A stretch of DNA of 64,000 nt from Magallana angulata (taxonomy: Eukaryota > Mollusca > Bivalvia > Ostreida > Ostreidae), in NCBI RefSeq assembly GCF_025612915.1, contig NC_069113.1:14703501-14767500 (forward strand). The letters are read 5' to 3'. The notes beneath the pieces were generated by a model that worked only from the letters and a program-made list of their open reading frames with translations, was not told where the DNA came from and ran no database searches. Each line of letters opens with the position of its first letter. Position 1 is the stretch's first letter. Below are positions 22,642 through 34,943 of this stretch, in pieces. The position numbers were made by a program, and so were the translations under genes.

Positions 22642-25600
22642 TTATTTCCTGGAAGTTTTAAAATCTGTGATATTTTAATAACATGAGGACGGAAACGATT
22701 CCCTTAATTTTCAGAGTTTTTTTCCGATATAATACAGCTTACCAAAACTCCAGAAAATGAAATATTTATTTCCTGTTGCCTAAAATAAAGACTCTTTATC
22801 TTTTAGTTTTAAATTAATAAATGTGTTTATTTCAATATTTTAAAATTGTTGGTGTTTTATTATATTACATTTAAAGAATTATTTGAATTGTTACTGTGCG
22901 AACGATACCTAAGCCAGCCAGGAAAGTATGTTTTTAATTTATTGATGGCACAGGTGGCTTTAACGTATTGTACCATATGTGAAAGGCTTATCAGTTTGTT
23001 AAAAAAAAATGTCAAAAACCAAAATAGTAAGTTGTATTTAATCTTCAACAAAAAGCTTCCTGGTGGAAAGTTTAAAGATTTTCCAAATATGATTCCATAA
23101 GGAAGTGATCAAAAGTCTATCATCCCGTTCCTTGAATAATTTTCTCAAGAACAATTACAGCAGTACTTGGATTTATTATAGAAGCTATGTATTGAATGTA
23201 TATATGCTTCAAGTTTGAAAACATGAACCTTTGTGGTCAGAAAGAGGCTAAAAAGGATGTAACTTTCTATTGATATGCTAGTACAACTGGGGAAAGGACA
23301 GTTTCTTAAGGAGAGATATTAAAAATGTCCATGACGATTCAAGTCGCTACTGTTACAACGCACTTTGAAAAATTACGCACTTATTTTTTTTTCAAAGTAC
23401 GTTGATATAGTCCATATAAACGTACTGTGAAAAAAAATTGTTCAGGGTTAAGTAGAAATAATTGATACTTTTATATACAGTATATTATTGTTTTAAACTT
23501 GTTTGGCTCAATGAGATACATGTATATTTTAAAAAAGAACCCAATGCATGCTCAGCTAACTTGATAAACAGTTTCTCGACTAGAATTATTTTTCTTTCCT
23601 CATAAGCTTACGTAGTTTGACAATTTACATAAAAAGAACAACCCGGGAGATTACAATTTTTCAACTGATACATAAATTGCATTGCTTAACAACTGCATTT
23701 TCCTGATAATAGATATCAGTGTTTAACATATTTCAACTGATATCAATTGTTTGTGCTTATAAACCAACGTGATGTGACAAAAAGGAACCGTTATTTTTAT
23801 CAAAAACATCAAAAACAATATGATCTTTTAAAAGATAAGTGTGAGAGTAAAACACCCACACCCTTATGCTTATCTTTAAATTTATGATAATTAAATGTTT
23901 GTTAATGTAACTTTTTTTTATAATGAAGTGATTTATTTGATTTGAATTTGAAAAGATGGTTCATGTTAAAACACCTATAGATTCTTTAACATACCAATGG
24001 AGAAATTATTGTTTGGTCAGCTTGTTTTTGTTTTTTCTATATCACTGTACTCAATTTACAACAAAATGTATTTAGATCTTAAATGTTAACTCAAAATTGC
24101 TGAATATAATTTTTTGGAAAAATGAGGGTCAGGGGACCGTCTTGCTGTAATCAATTAAATGATGTACTGGTAATTGACCTGTATCTTTGGTGAACTTGCA
24201 CCCTCAAAGACGGTACATTAGATTCACTAGTGTTAACAAATCATCATACTATCAACAAATTAGAAATTCAATTTCAGAACTTGTGATTTATACATATTTT
24301 TTTTAAAGTGCGTTAAGTGTCTCGATGCTAAAAGATTTTGATGTACCTTTACAACGCACTTTGAAAAGTATTTTCAAAGTGGGTTAACTTGGTCCCAAAA
24401 ACGCACTTTGAAAAACATTTCAAAGTGCGTAGCTACACACGACCCTGGGAGTCACAAAATGTTCCTTTGCTCTACAATGAAGACTACTATGTATATTGAA
24501 GAAGTTCATAAAGATTCAAACAATTCTCTGTATTAATTTATACATATGAACATTCTTCCGATGAGTATGACGACTTTAATCGCGAAATTGGTATGGGCGA
24601 ACTCTCAAATAAGAATATTATTTCAGATTTTTATCCATGACCTGCAAGGGTAAGAAAAAAGCAGGATACATGGCTTGAATTTTTATATTATATTAGAAAT
24701 AATAAGTACATAAAAAGGTAAATTAATATCGATTTTTTTTTTACATTTTATTGTCTTTGGTGATGATCATGAATTTCATATCAAAGTTAGCCGAACAATT
24801 AACCGATTGGTATGATAAATAAATCCAAAGGCTGAGTACTAGATCAAGTTGTTTCCTAGCCGATTGTTACATGTATGATAAGCAAGCGGTATAGTACTAG
24901 TCTTATGACTATGCACATTATTAACTGATAAGGACCATAGTCTATTAAAAACGGAAACTGATTTCCCCTTCACCTGTAATTTGGTTTTTCAATAATCATG
25001 AACCAGTAGCCAGCTGTCAACTTTTTCACTCCTTTCATGAGCTTACATAAGGACTTTTCAAAGTCGTTCGAGAAATAAATAGCCTCTTACTGGTGCGCCT
25101 GTTGCTATTGTCGCATGTATAGGCTGTTGAACCGTTCGACCTTAGGAAAGCATATTGACATTTAAAACCCCCAACCCTAAGCTTTATATCCCGTGACTGA
25201 ACTGCATATCGTGACGTAAACAATTTCGAACCATATCCACTTGTTTGCTTTTAATGTTTTCAATAATTCATTGATCAGTCTTTAAAACAACTTGGATTGA
25301 ATTGTCTATTGAAAGCATGGATTCTGTATTAAAGAGTTCTGATTATGGGGGATTTGTTGAACGCAAGAATTGTTGATCTCAATAAGCGCATGCAGAACAT
25401 GTGCGTTGGATTTTAAAATACAATATGTTCAATAGAAGAAAGGGTCTTGCTCTCTTATCATGTCAGTAGTGTGTATTCTCAAAGGCTACTCATTCATTTT
25501 GCTCATTTAACAGAAGATAGCCCTATACGGCCGACCTTTTCTCTTTTTTGTTCAATGGGGAGGAGTTTATGGAAGTACGAGTGAAAACTTTAAAGTGATT

Positions 25601-25888
25601 GAAATTGTTTAATTCCACCCTTGCGAGATTAAACGCTGGACATTTTTGATAAAAACTTGATGAATGCTTTCAACACAAATATTACGTTATTGATAATTTT
25701 TTCTTGTGAGATTGCAAATCTGGAAAAATGACGTCGCCGAGCAAATAAAATTACCGAATAAAAGGAAACCCGTCAATCTTGAAAGTAGAACTGAACAAAC
25801 AGTCGCCGATAAAAAAGACCATTTTACCTGCAAAGGAATAAATGTGTCCGAGGACCATTGCACTTGAAGTTTTCCTCGTTGCGGCGTG
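22642..25888. other. intergenic with repeated short hairpins
   Basis: No gene was recognised. The stretch is notable for several copies of ACGCACTTTGAAA and its complement between 23353 and 24431. Confidence 0.55.
23353..24431. repeat. clustered AACGCACTTTGAAA hairpin units
   Basis: ACAACGCACTTTGAAAA near 23356 pairs with TTTCAAAGTACGTTG near 23390. ACAACGCACTTTGAAAA near 24352 pairs with TTTTCAAAGTGGGTTAA at about 24370. AACGCACTTTGAAA near 24400 pairs with TTTCAAAGTGCGT near 24418. A lone AAAGTGCGTTAA stands near 24305. Three small hairpins of one sequence family in 1.1 kb look like a dispersed miniature element. Confidence 0.7.
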
Positions 25889-25967
25889 AAATGAGACCGA
25901 AATTAATCAATAGCTCAGATTCATTTCGTAGAGAAGTAGTTGAGCAACTAGCGACCATGGTAGAAGC

Positions 25968-26630
25968 ATGCGGAGGCGACCACACTGTCGGGGACAGCTC
26001 GTAATCCTCCATCCAGCAATGAAAGTCAAGAAGCAGAACAAGGTAGTAGAGAGGCAACTGGAGAACACACTGCATTTCATCGAACAGAAATGTCAGTTCC
26101 AAACCGAAAAGCTGGAGAAGTCTATCAAAAGTGTTCAGAGGCAGTTGGAGGATATAGAAAGTGATAGGAAAAGAGGTGGAATTCCGGGGAGATCGTTGGA
26201 TGATTTATACGGAAGGTTTGCTATTACACCGGAATCGGCGCAAAAACGCCGGCGGCGCCGAGCGGTATCTTGTGAGTTAGGGACCCCGAAACGGAGACAT
26301 CATTGCAGGCATTTTCCGTGTGAAATGCCGCAGACCTATCATTCAATAGGATTTCGATTTGACTCGGATAATACAAATTGGGTTCCATGGAAACAAATGA
26401 GAAATGACTTAAGTGATGAAACTCAGATTGTTCTTGAAAATTCAACACTAATGAATACCGGCATATCTCGTCTTCGGGCGGAAAGACGAGCCGATATTTT
26501 GAAATTAGAAATGGATAAGAGAAGGAAACGAATGGAAGATGAAAGACCAGCGGCATGGGAAACAAACTACGGAAAACCAACGCCAATTCGAAGGCTAAAG
26601 TACCCAGTTCGCCTTGAACCTTTGGATTAA
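25968..26630 (+). CDS. basic coiled-coil protein, function unknown
   Basis: This single-exon frame has 220 codons. An internal ATG at 26019 would give 203 residues and starts directly at a predicted coiled coil (KVVERQLENTLHFIEQ... to about residue 70, rich in Glu, Lys and Gln). A run of five arginines (about residues 93-97) precedes a Cys/His-rich stretch. A second basic helical segment (about 165-195) leads to a Pro/Arg-rich C-terminus. AATAAA lies at 26772. A protein-like upstream frame (25889-26002) overlaps the start in another phase. No family was recognised. Strong charge bias and a lack of membrane segments suggest an intracellular, perhaps cytoskeletal or nuclear, protein. That is inference. 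Confidence 0.6.
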   Translation: MRRRPHCRGQLVILHPAMKVKKQNKVVERQLENTLHFIEQKCQFQTEKLEKSIKSVQRQLEDIESDRKRGGIPGRSLDDLYGRFAITPESAQKRRRRRAVSCELGTPKRRHHCRHFPCEMPQTYHSIGFRFDSDNTNWVPWKQMRNDLSDETQIVLENSTLMNTGISRLRAERRADILKLEMDKRRKRMEDERPAAWETNYGKPTPIRRLKYPVRLEPLD

Positions 26631-26771
26631 CCTAAGCGAGCGCTAGCGATCGTCATTTCCTTGTAAAACAAAGATTGTTTACTAAATCGATGTTAAATAA
26701 TTGTTTGAGAGAGGATTAACTCGAGAGTATTTTATTGTGACTTAAAACTGTTTACAATCAGTGTGTGCCAA

Positions 26772-26777
26772 AATAAA
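26772..26777 (+). terminator. polyadenylation signal AATAAA
   Basis: AATAAA 142 bases after the stop codon of the basic coiled-coil protein. Confidence 0.5.
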
Positions 26778-28164
26778 GATTTGTAGGAACCTAGCCCGTG
26801 TTAACAAACGCAGGTATTGACTTAACAATTCGAAAAGTTTTCAACCCAACCCTATCGTTAAGTTGGTTTACTGAAGAAAGTTTTATTGATTTATGTCGTA
26901 ATGGTCGCTATGTGTGCTGTTCTTTAGTCCTATGGAACTTTATAGATTGTTGAAAATCATTAATATAATGGTTAATATTGTAAAATGCTTTGCAATACTT
27001 CAATATTGAAAGGACGCTGACGTGTTCAGCATAATAAACTTGGAATACTTTTATGCAGAAATGATTGGTTGTCTAGATGGTGTAATCGATTTTTGATTGT
27101 TCAAGATAAAATTACGCAACGACCGCTTAATAATGAAATTATTTTGAAGCATTGTATTAAAAACTCTTGTTTTCATTTATTTGTATTAAAGTTTTAAATC
27201 TCATTGACTGTTAGTTTTAATATGCTGTGTATTGATTTGCCAAATAAGAAACTTTTTTTTTTAGGCCAAGGAAAAAACACCTAAAATTGTTTTTCACAAA
27301 TCTTAAGAGCTGTTTGCTTATAGAAAATATCAAAAGTTAATGTGTATTTAAATTCACCAGTTTACGTAATATTTTAGAATTTGAAACACAAAGGAAGACA
27401 TTTTTGGCATTTACCATGCGGCCCGCAAAGAATTATCTTTCATGTTACCATGGTTCCTACAAAACATTTCAATAATTGTATTAAACTTACATAAATATCA
27501 TTGTAAATCTAAGTGTATCTACTTTTATAAAAATGCAAATTTATTTATGTTCAAAGCAACTGTATATGAGTATTGAAGCCCATTGCTGAATAAATGGGGT
27601 TAAAATAATTGAAAATTAGATTGATTCGAGACACTTTTGAAATTAACGAAACTTTTTCATACACATACATATTTCATTGAACTTGCTAAATATCCTTAAA
27701 CTTTAGAATGATTTTCATGATCTTTATTAAGTCCCCGTTACCATAGCAACGTAAAGTATTGACAATATATTGTGCCCAGTTACATTTTAAAGTTTTTCAA
27801 TGTATGAAATTGAAAGAATACTAGTGACTATACATGCGCACCAGGACCTGTATAGTTTTTAATAGACTTTATTGAAAAGCAACTTTTCTTGTTCGAAGGA
27901 AATCCCCAGTTTCCCCTCGAATGAATATAATTATAATATGCATGCTGTGTCCTCTTCCAGTTTCACTGAAAAGAGCAAAATCATGTGCCGTATAAAAACT
28001 TCTATCTCAACTGAAAGGTAAAATATAATCGTACAGAGACATTTAATTAAATTTTGGTTTCGATCAAATGAAAGAGTAATATCTGGAAAACTCCTCATAT
28101 GGAGTTTTAAATTATAAACGCATTTGATCATGCATATTTATTCGTTGTTGAAGATAAACACTAC

Positions 28165-28167
<3 letters not shown>
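26778..28167. other. intergenic, nothing recognised
   Basis: AT-rich spacer between the basic coiled-coil gene and the first sulfotransferase gene. No gene was seen. Confidence 0.5.

Positions 28168-28230
<63 letters not shown>
28168..28230. repeat. (CT)n microsatellite
   Basis: About 30 CT units, 22 bases beyond the stop codon of the minus-strand sulfotransferase gene, so probably in its 3' untranslated region. Confidence 0.95.
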
Positions 28231-28232
<2 letters not shown>

Positions 28233-28251
28233 AACATGTCCATAATCTTTA

Positions 28252-31200
28252 TCACACAACCGTCGGTGGTGAGGTATCATACCTAAACAACATGAAGTCT
28301 AGTTTGTACAGTTCCTGTATTTTTGTGATTGTTTCCTCAGACACTGTTGAGAAAGCTTTAACTAACGCTCGTCTTCTCTGAAGTTTACGTTCACCAGAAG
28401 TCATTTTGTATTTTGTCATGTATTCTAGAAAAATTGCTATCACTTCATTAATATTTATCTCCCCTTTTATTGCCTTTGCAAACTTGCGTTTAGGAAAAGG
28501 TAAATCTATTCTTAATTTCCCTTGAATCTTAAACGACTTCCAGATTTTTGAGAGATATTCCAAAAAATCAGGACACAATTTTTTGTACTGATTCCATGAC
28601 TTTATGTAGACATTGATAAGGCTAATTGCTGTTTTGTTTTCATATTTTCTGTGTATTATATTGATCAAACTACTCCTTGTAGAATACGACACGTTTGTGT
28701 AGTCTAAAATACTCTCCATGTCATTAGACAAAGTGTCCATTTTACTCACGACGTCATATTTTACGTCACAAGCATGACATAATAGATAAACCGGTGCCCA
28801 ATGTCTGTTGATTGGATATCCACCGTATGCGGTGGTGATCACGTGGTCCAGAAACTCTGGAAATGTGACCTCATATCCACATGACGAATGCCTTTTTTTA
28901 TTTTTATTTGAAATTTCCATCGCTGTCTTGACCAACCCGAAGAGGTAGAACTTGTCAACATAGGCTGAATAAAGTCTAGAATAAGGATTTCGAGAGACGA
29001 GTAAAACTGTTGTATTAAGCTCCTTGTCATTTAACATGGGAGTAGCACCAAGCTTGCTATTTCCAATCATATGAACGCGATTTCTACTCATTTCAAATAT
29101 TTCGTCAATAGATTTGGACTTTAAAATCGAATTTTTGCTGTTATTTTTTTCGTCTTTGTCTAAAGCAAAAAAAATCTCCGTCATAAAAGAACTCCCGGCC
29201 TTTGGTACTTTGCAGTAGGAAAGATTAGCTTGTTTGTCAACGTAAAACCTAGAGGTTACTTGATAGAAGTTAAACTGATATGCGCTCAAATCTGCTGAAT
29301 CACATGCTGACTCCAGTGATTGAACTCTTTCCAATATCAAGGACCTCTGCAGATCGGCAGGTGAAATTTGACTGCGTCTAAGTGGATTACCCGCGAGGAT
29401 TTCTTTCGAAAAAGCTGCCCAATGAGCATAACCTGAAAAAGAATTACTCTTTATACAGCAGCTATTTTGAATAAACATTGTCAATCTTGTCCAACACTCT
29501 TCTTAATATAAATGAGCATATCACCTCCCCTCCCTAACCCCCTTCCTTGTGATTATCGTATGACCAGGCGCCTCTATAAATCCCCACAGACTCGATGGGA
29601 AGTCTGTATCCATATTTTCTACATACTAATTATGTACTTACAAGATGTTATATATGCACTAGTATTTTTTTGTTGGGGTGTTTTTGTTTGAAAGCATTTT
29701 TTCACAATCATACATTTCGCTTTTCTTTATTTTTTTTATTAATTTTAAAATGTTGATGTACAAAAATATTTAGAAACTTAGATTCTTCTTCATTTTTTTT
29801 TCTTACAGATTTTAGTTCAGATAGACCAATTCATGTCACAAAAAAGAAATTCATTGCACAAATCATCTTTCTGTAAATCAAATTGGGAGCTTCATTACAC
29901 TTAAAAGTTGATTTACTTCTGAATCTCAGGAAAGAAAGAGTACTAATAAATAAACCCGCTACTTAAAGATACGCTCGTTCAAGAGCAAATTTACAAGCCT
30001 GTCTTATTTATAATGGTACAAAGACATTTATACCTATGGGTATGCAGGTTTTTATGCTAATGTTCTTTTCTCCAAACGATGTGAATAATATATAATTGAA
30101 AATAAAGGTGTTTAAACATATTACATTTTCATAGAGGAGATTACTTCAAATTCAAAAATTGAGGAGATTCAATGAGACTATCTTGATAAATTATCAAAGG
30201 AGTCACGGAATAGAAAATAACCACAAAGAAATAATTGACCAAATTACTTAACCGCCTAATTAATTTAAATTACCTATATAATCATTAGGTAAGACAATCT
30301 GATCAATACTAGCTCGTATATGTAGCTCGAGAGACAAATCAGAGAGACTATATTTGTTGTATCACTGAATGCTTCTAATATACAATCTATTGTAAATATC
30401 TGCTAAGGAGACAATATTAGTATGAACTGAATAACCATTATACAGGCACCATTTGGAAAAACATTTGGAGATATAAATATATGAATAATGAATTGTATCA
30501 ATTACTTGGGACTGACAGCACACACAAAATAACCACGTGCGTATAGGGCACAGGGGCAGGGTTCCACACACCCACCTCCCTTTCCGAAAACGTAATACTT
30601 CAAACCGGTGCGTCTTTTTACCCCAATGAACCCCAATGATACCCAATGAACCCCAATGATACCCCAATGAACCCCAATGATACCCAATGAACCCCAATGA
30701 TACCCAATGATTCCCAATGAACCCCAATGATACCCCAATGAACCCCAATGATACCCCAATGATACCCAAATACATCTAATGATACCCATATGATACCAAA
30801 TGATATCCCAATGATACCCTAATGAACTTAGAAATATTAATACCCCAATGAAACTAAATGTGTGCATAGTTAAAAGATCTTCCGCGCAAGCTTGTGAATA
30901 AACACCGTACATGTATATAATTAATATCAAGGGGTCTTTTTTTCATTTTTGCTTTTGTTCATTTTTGACCGAAAGTTTTCTTAATTCTTTTTTAAAAAAC
31001 TATTCTTTAAAATTAAAATAAAAAATCCAAACCATGGCTGAATATTTAGAGGAGCTGGCAGGGTTTTAAAAAATCCACACTGAAATGGATGATATATTCA
31101 ATTTGTTCCAATGTCAAATTTCTCTATAATTAATCATTACTGTCCCAAATAAGAATTCAAAGCAATTGGGGAGCAAAATTAAAAAGCAATTGGGGAAAGA

Positions 31201-31998
31201 GGGGGTTATCTCATTTAACTTTCATTTTTCTGCATTCATCATTTATTCGTAAAGAGGTAGAAGTAAAAACTGAAGTCTTTCTCTAATGGAAAAGAATCGA
31301 TATGTCTCTTTTATTTAAAGTTATGTTGAACTAGCACAAATGACCAAAGCTTCCATCAGGACATAATTACAGGTCACAAACAATCTTTGAGTCAAATTTT
31401 AGCTTAAAAATTTCTAATAATTTCCCATCACAAGATATGGCCCAATCGGTGAAAAAACGGCACGTAGTTGGAATTTCATTTGTGTAATATGTTGTTACAT
31501 AAAATTCATTAAGTGTATCAATTATGAACATACTTAGTATCATTTGGGTATTTCAAAGTTCATTGGGGTATCATTGGGGTTCATTGGGGTATCATTGGGG
31601 TTCATTAGGGTATCATTGGGGTTCATTGGGGTAAAAAGACGCACCCCTTCAAACCACATATTAAACAGGTTAATTACGAAAGACAAATTTAGTTCTGGAC
31701 CTCCTTGGGAAAAATTATCCCTAAAAAAATTTCTTGATCCGCGCATGTAGTTTACCTCTTAGAAAAATTATTGAATCCTCAATATAAATGATATATGACG
31801 GTTTATCACTGAACATTTTAAAACGATTTACTTACAATAATTAATTTATTAAAGAATGTATTTTTATGAATGCAAATTAATTCAAAATAATTTAGTTGAT
31901 CTCTTACCAAATGATGAAGATCTATAGGACAGGTAAATCAGAGAAGTTCCAAAGACAATACAAGTTCCACATAGCAAATAGGAGTAGTTTAGTTTCAT
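28252..31998 (-). CDS. Golgi carbohydrate sulfotransferase (CHST8-14 type), gene 1
   Basis: Exon 1 (31998-31908) encodes a short cytosolic N-terminus and a membrane anchor of about 18 residues, typical of type II Golgi enzymes. A GTAAGA donor joins in phase 1 to exon 2 (29432-28252), giving 423 residues. Exon 2 carries LSYCKVPKAGSSFMTEIF, the 5'-phosphosulfate-binding loop, and LLVSRNPYSRLYSAYVDKF, the 3'-phosphate-binding segment of PAPS-dependent sulfotransferases. INRHWAPVYLLCHACDVKYDVV and the C-terminal LYKLDFMLFRYD are also shared with the chondroitin/dermatan/HNK-1 sulfotransferase group (Sulfotransfer_2). It should transfer sulfate to a glycan; the exact sugar cannot be told. The 2.5-kb intron contains two minisatellites. 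A divergent paralogue lies head to head at 34.9 kb. Confidence 0.9.
30617..30773. repeat. CCCCAATGAACCCCAATGATA minisatellite, array 1
   Basis: Tandem units alternating CCCCAATGAA and CCCCAATGATA, starting next to GGTGCGTCTTTTTACCCC (30606-30623). They lie in the sulfotransferase intron, and degenerate units continue to about 30855. Open frames here are artefacts of the repeat. Confidence 0.9.
31541..31647. repeat. same minisatellite, array 2, inverted
   Basis: Units of GGGGTATCATTGGGGTTCAT lead into GGGGTAAAAAGACGCACC (31627-31644). This is the reverse complement of array 1 with its adjoining 17-18 bp anchor, about 0.8 kb away. Confidence 0.9.
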
Positions 31999-32471
31999 GG
32001 TTTGTGTACGGTATGGACAGTTTGGAATGCTGATAAAGTTCTTATCAGCGGAGTACCTGTTAAGGAAGACACAACAAAGGGGCCTAGTTATTAAGTCAAT
32101 AAGATAAATGGTTCTTAAAGTAAAATTAAAGAAAAAACCTTTGTATATTATTGGTAAAATGGGGGTTTAACTGCTGAAAACAATGAAAGTTTTGCGTAAG
32201 TTCTTTGCTGAATCGATTGTTTGAGTTTTCGGCTACAGAGTCATGTAAACGTTACTCCCTTACTTCATCGCTATTTTCTTAAAGAGGATACAGAATTTGT
32301 TTGTGTCGTCTTTTCCTAAGAGAAGACGGTCATACAGTGACTAACATATACATATAGTACTAATCTTGAAATTAACAAAGCTACTGTAAACATCCTTAGA
32401 CTTGAAACCCTCTATCCACATTTCAATATCGCTTTAATGTCAATTCTTGTAACAACGAATTAAATTTGATA

Positions 32472-32652
32472 TTAAGGATGCTGGATGGTCAACAAATTGA
32501 CCATCGGATCTTCCTACAAACTATCTGAAGTAAAAGAAATTTCAAATATTTTTGATTTAATATTTGAATATTTGTCATATTTTTTTACTGATCTCTTCTT
32601 CTCGGGAGATTAAAATAGTCTGAAAATGGCCACAACCATCCAGCCCCTTTAA
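32472..32652. mobile_element. 181-bp miniature inverted-repeat element
   Basis: The left end TTAAGGATGCTGGATGGT (32472-32489) matches the complement of the right end, TTAAAGGGGCTGGATGGT, with three differences. There is no coding capacity. Related single ends (CCATCCAGCCTCC, CACCCAGCCTCCTTAA) occur at 16032 and 62092. Confidence 0.6.
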
Positions 32653-33878
32653 AACCAAACCAAGTGAGTAATTTTACAAACATCTGACTGATGACACTTA
32701 CTTGGTTTATATAACTTGGTTTGTGCTCTGAGGCCAGGGTGTTTAGGAAAAAGGCAATGTGAAGTAATAAACTGATTCATACCAGGCTAGGAGTGCAACG
32801 AATAGTTTTAATCGAGTTACATGTAAAATCAATACAAGTAGTTCATATTCATATATATACATATATCATGCTTAATGCAAAAATAAAGAGATATAATTCA
32901 ATATTGTAAAACAATATGATATGTGCATCGATAAACTTCTGATTTATCAACTGAGCTTCAAAGGCAGATGTAAAAATACCTTTAATTTCACAGAACATTA
33001 AATTCATACCTGCTGGGACATATTGTCGGTGCACACTTTATCACAGTACTCGTCATAAAGTGCATACTACATTCCTGTACATGTTTGGTCCTACAACTCA
33101 GTCGGACTAAGAAATAATCTAAATGAATAAATCGATAATTGAGTTGTAAATTAACAATAAAATGCTTACTTTGGTGATTCATGCAGGATATGAAGAAAGC
33201 ATAACCTGCTTATGTAAATTTTTTCTGCAATAATCGCTACCTTCATAACGTGCTTGAATCATCAAAGAAAGTATTTCATTGTCTACATTTACATATTTTT
33301 TAACAAATTAATAATTAAAATTGATTGTAAAAAGTAAGTAAAATTCACAAAATTACTGTTAATGTACATCAGTATGTTAGCTTGAAGAAACAGCCAAATC
33401 GTCACCCATGGTAATTTGAGTCTAACATCATCATAATCATTTCGTGCAGTCCGTGATCTTTTTTTAAAGTTTCGATCAATTGATAAACAGGACGTGAAGA
33501 TTTCAGTCCTGTCAGTTTCTACAGCTGCTCTATAGAATAAGTTTCCGTAAGATAAAATGGGAATCGTACTCGGTGGATGTGAAATGAGCTTGCATGGACC
33601 ATCACAAGAATTTTTTTCTCTTCGGAAAGATAAAAAGGCAGCACTTTGTGTTATTTGTTAAAGTACGGGTGATCCATTGAAACTAATAGGAAAGATAACT
33701 CTCATCAGAGAAAAATATTGTGAAGTTTCCGTGAAGTTTAACTTCGCTTTATAGAATGAAAATTAATGTATACACCTCCGCTAGATGATAAAAACCATCA
33801 TCACTTGAAAAAAAAACTGCAATTTTATATACGTTCATATGAGGCTGAAAATCCTTGAAGAAAGATATATTATTGTTG

Positions 33879-34621
33879 ATTGTTATACTTTCATGTTAAA
33901 TACTGACATCTGATTGGTTAAGACGCAGTTAATAATATTTACTATTACCCTCAGCGTTAGCAACGCACTTGGCAACGGGTAACATTAAAAAATGTTACAT
34001 GCGCGAAAATTATGCGCGTACGGTTCGCTGTAGAATTCACGTTATTCCTATATAAAAGCAGTAAACTTTTCTTAAAAATTTTAAAAAAGACATTCAGTAT
34101 AACAAAATAAATAGTGCCTGTTTGGGAGGATAACAGTTGAAATTGACACCCCTCGAAAACCATTGTCAACCTCCGCTTCGCGTCGGTTGACAATGGTTTT
34201 CTCGGGGTGTCAATTTCAACTGTTACCCTCCCAAACAGGCACTATTTTATATAAATAGTGCCTGTTTGGGAGGGTAACAGTTGAAATTGACACCCCGAGA
34301 AAACCATTGTCAACCGACGCGAAGCGGAGGTTGACAATGGTTTTCGAGGGGTGTCAATTTCAACTGTTATCCTCCCAAACAGGCACTATTTATTTTGTTA
34401 TACTGAATGTCTTTTTTGAAATTTTTAAGAAAATTTTACTGCTTTTATATAGGAATAGCGTGAATTCTACAGCGAACCGTACGCGCATAATTTTCGCGCA
34501 TGTAACATTTTTTAATGTTACCCGTTGCCAAGTGCGTTGCTAACGCTGAGGGTAATAGTAAATATTATTAACTGCGTCTTAACCAATCAGATTTCAGTAT
34601 TTAACATGAAAGTATAACAAT
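33879..34621. repeat. 743-bp near-perfect nested palindrome
   Basis: The left half (33879-34250) and right half (34251-34621) are reverse complements with only a few differences. Each half itself ends in an inverted repeat centred on TCCGCTTCGCG. A block containing GCCTGTTTGGGAGG therefore occurs four times in alternating orientation. The short open frames inside are mirror images and not credible genes. It sits in the shared upstream region of the two sulfotransferase genes. It looks like a foldback element or a recent inverted duplication. Confidence 0.92.
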
Positions 34622-34943
34622 TATATATTGTGTCATGTATTGTACAATTGATTACCAGTTATAAAGCGAATTTATAAGCTGTGACAGAGTTATACACATA
34701 AACATTTTTGAGGAGTTTAATCGCTTTTCTCGAAGATATTATTACAGACATCTGTGCACATCTCTTCACCGCGTTTTTATATTTACAATGGGTCGTTTGT
34801 AACAATCGGATTATTGGGGTTGACCCTCATTGTATTCTGAACAAAAATACTAACACACATAATCTTGTTGGAATATAAAAAAAGAAAATCATTTAGTGAG
34901 GACTATTGCAACAATTCTGACCAGGACACGTGAATGTTTCAGG

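Noticed and set aside
23353-24431. CRISPR-like array of repeated 13-14 base words
   Set aside because: The words are in both orientations, spacing is irregular, there are no uniform spacers, and the genome is an animal's.
26224-26586. 120-codon frame antisense to the basic coiled-coil gene
   Set aside because: It fully overlaps a better supported gene, and its composition is that expected of an antisense shadow.
30362-30930. Open frames of repeated GFIGVSL/YHWGSLG residues on the minus strand
   Set aside because: They are translations of the CCCAATGA minisatellite inside a sulfotransferase intron.
31540-31750. Short frames on both strands near 31.6 kb
   Set aside because: They are also products of the inverted minisatellite array.
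34250-34251. Possibility that the palindrome is the inverted duplication that created the two sulfotransferase genes
   Set aside because: The palindrome arms are nearly identical while the genes are strongly diverged, and the arms do not extend into either gene.
33957-34543. Two identical 78-residue open frames on opposite strands
   Set aside because: They are mirror images inside the 743-bp palindrome, have no family resemblance and no splice context.
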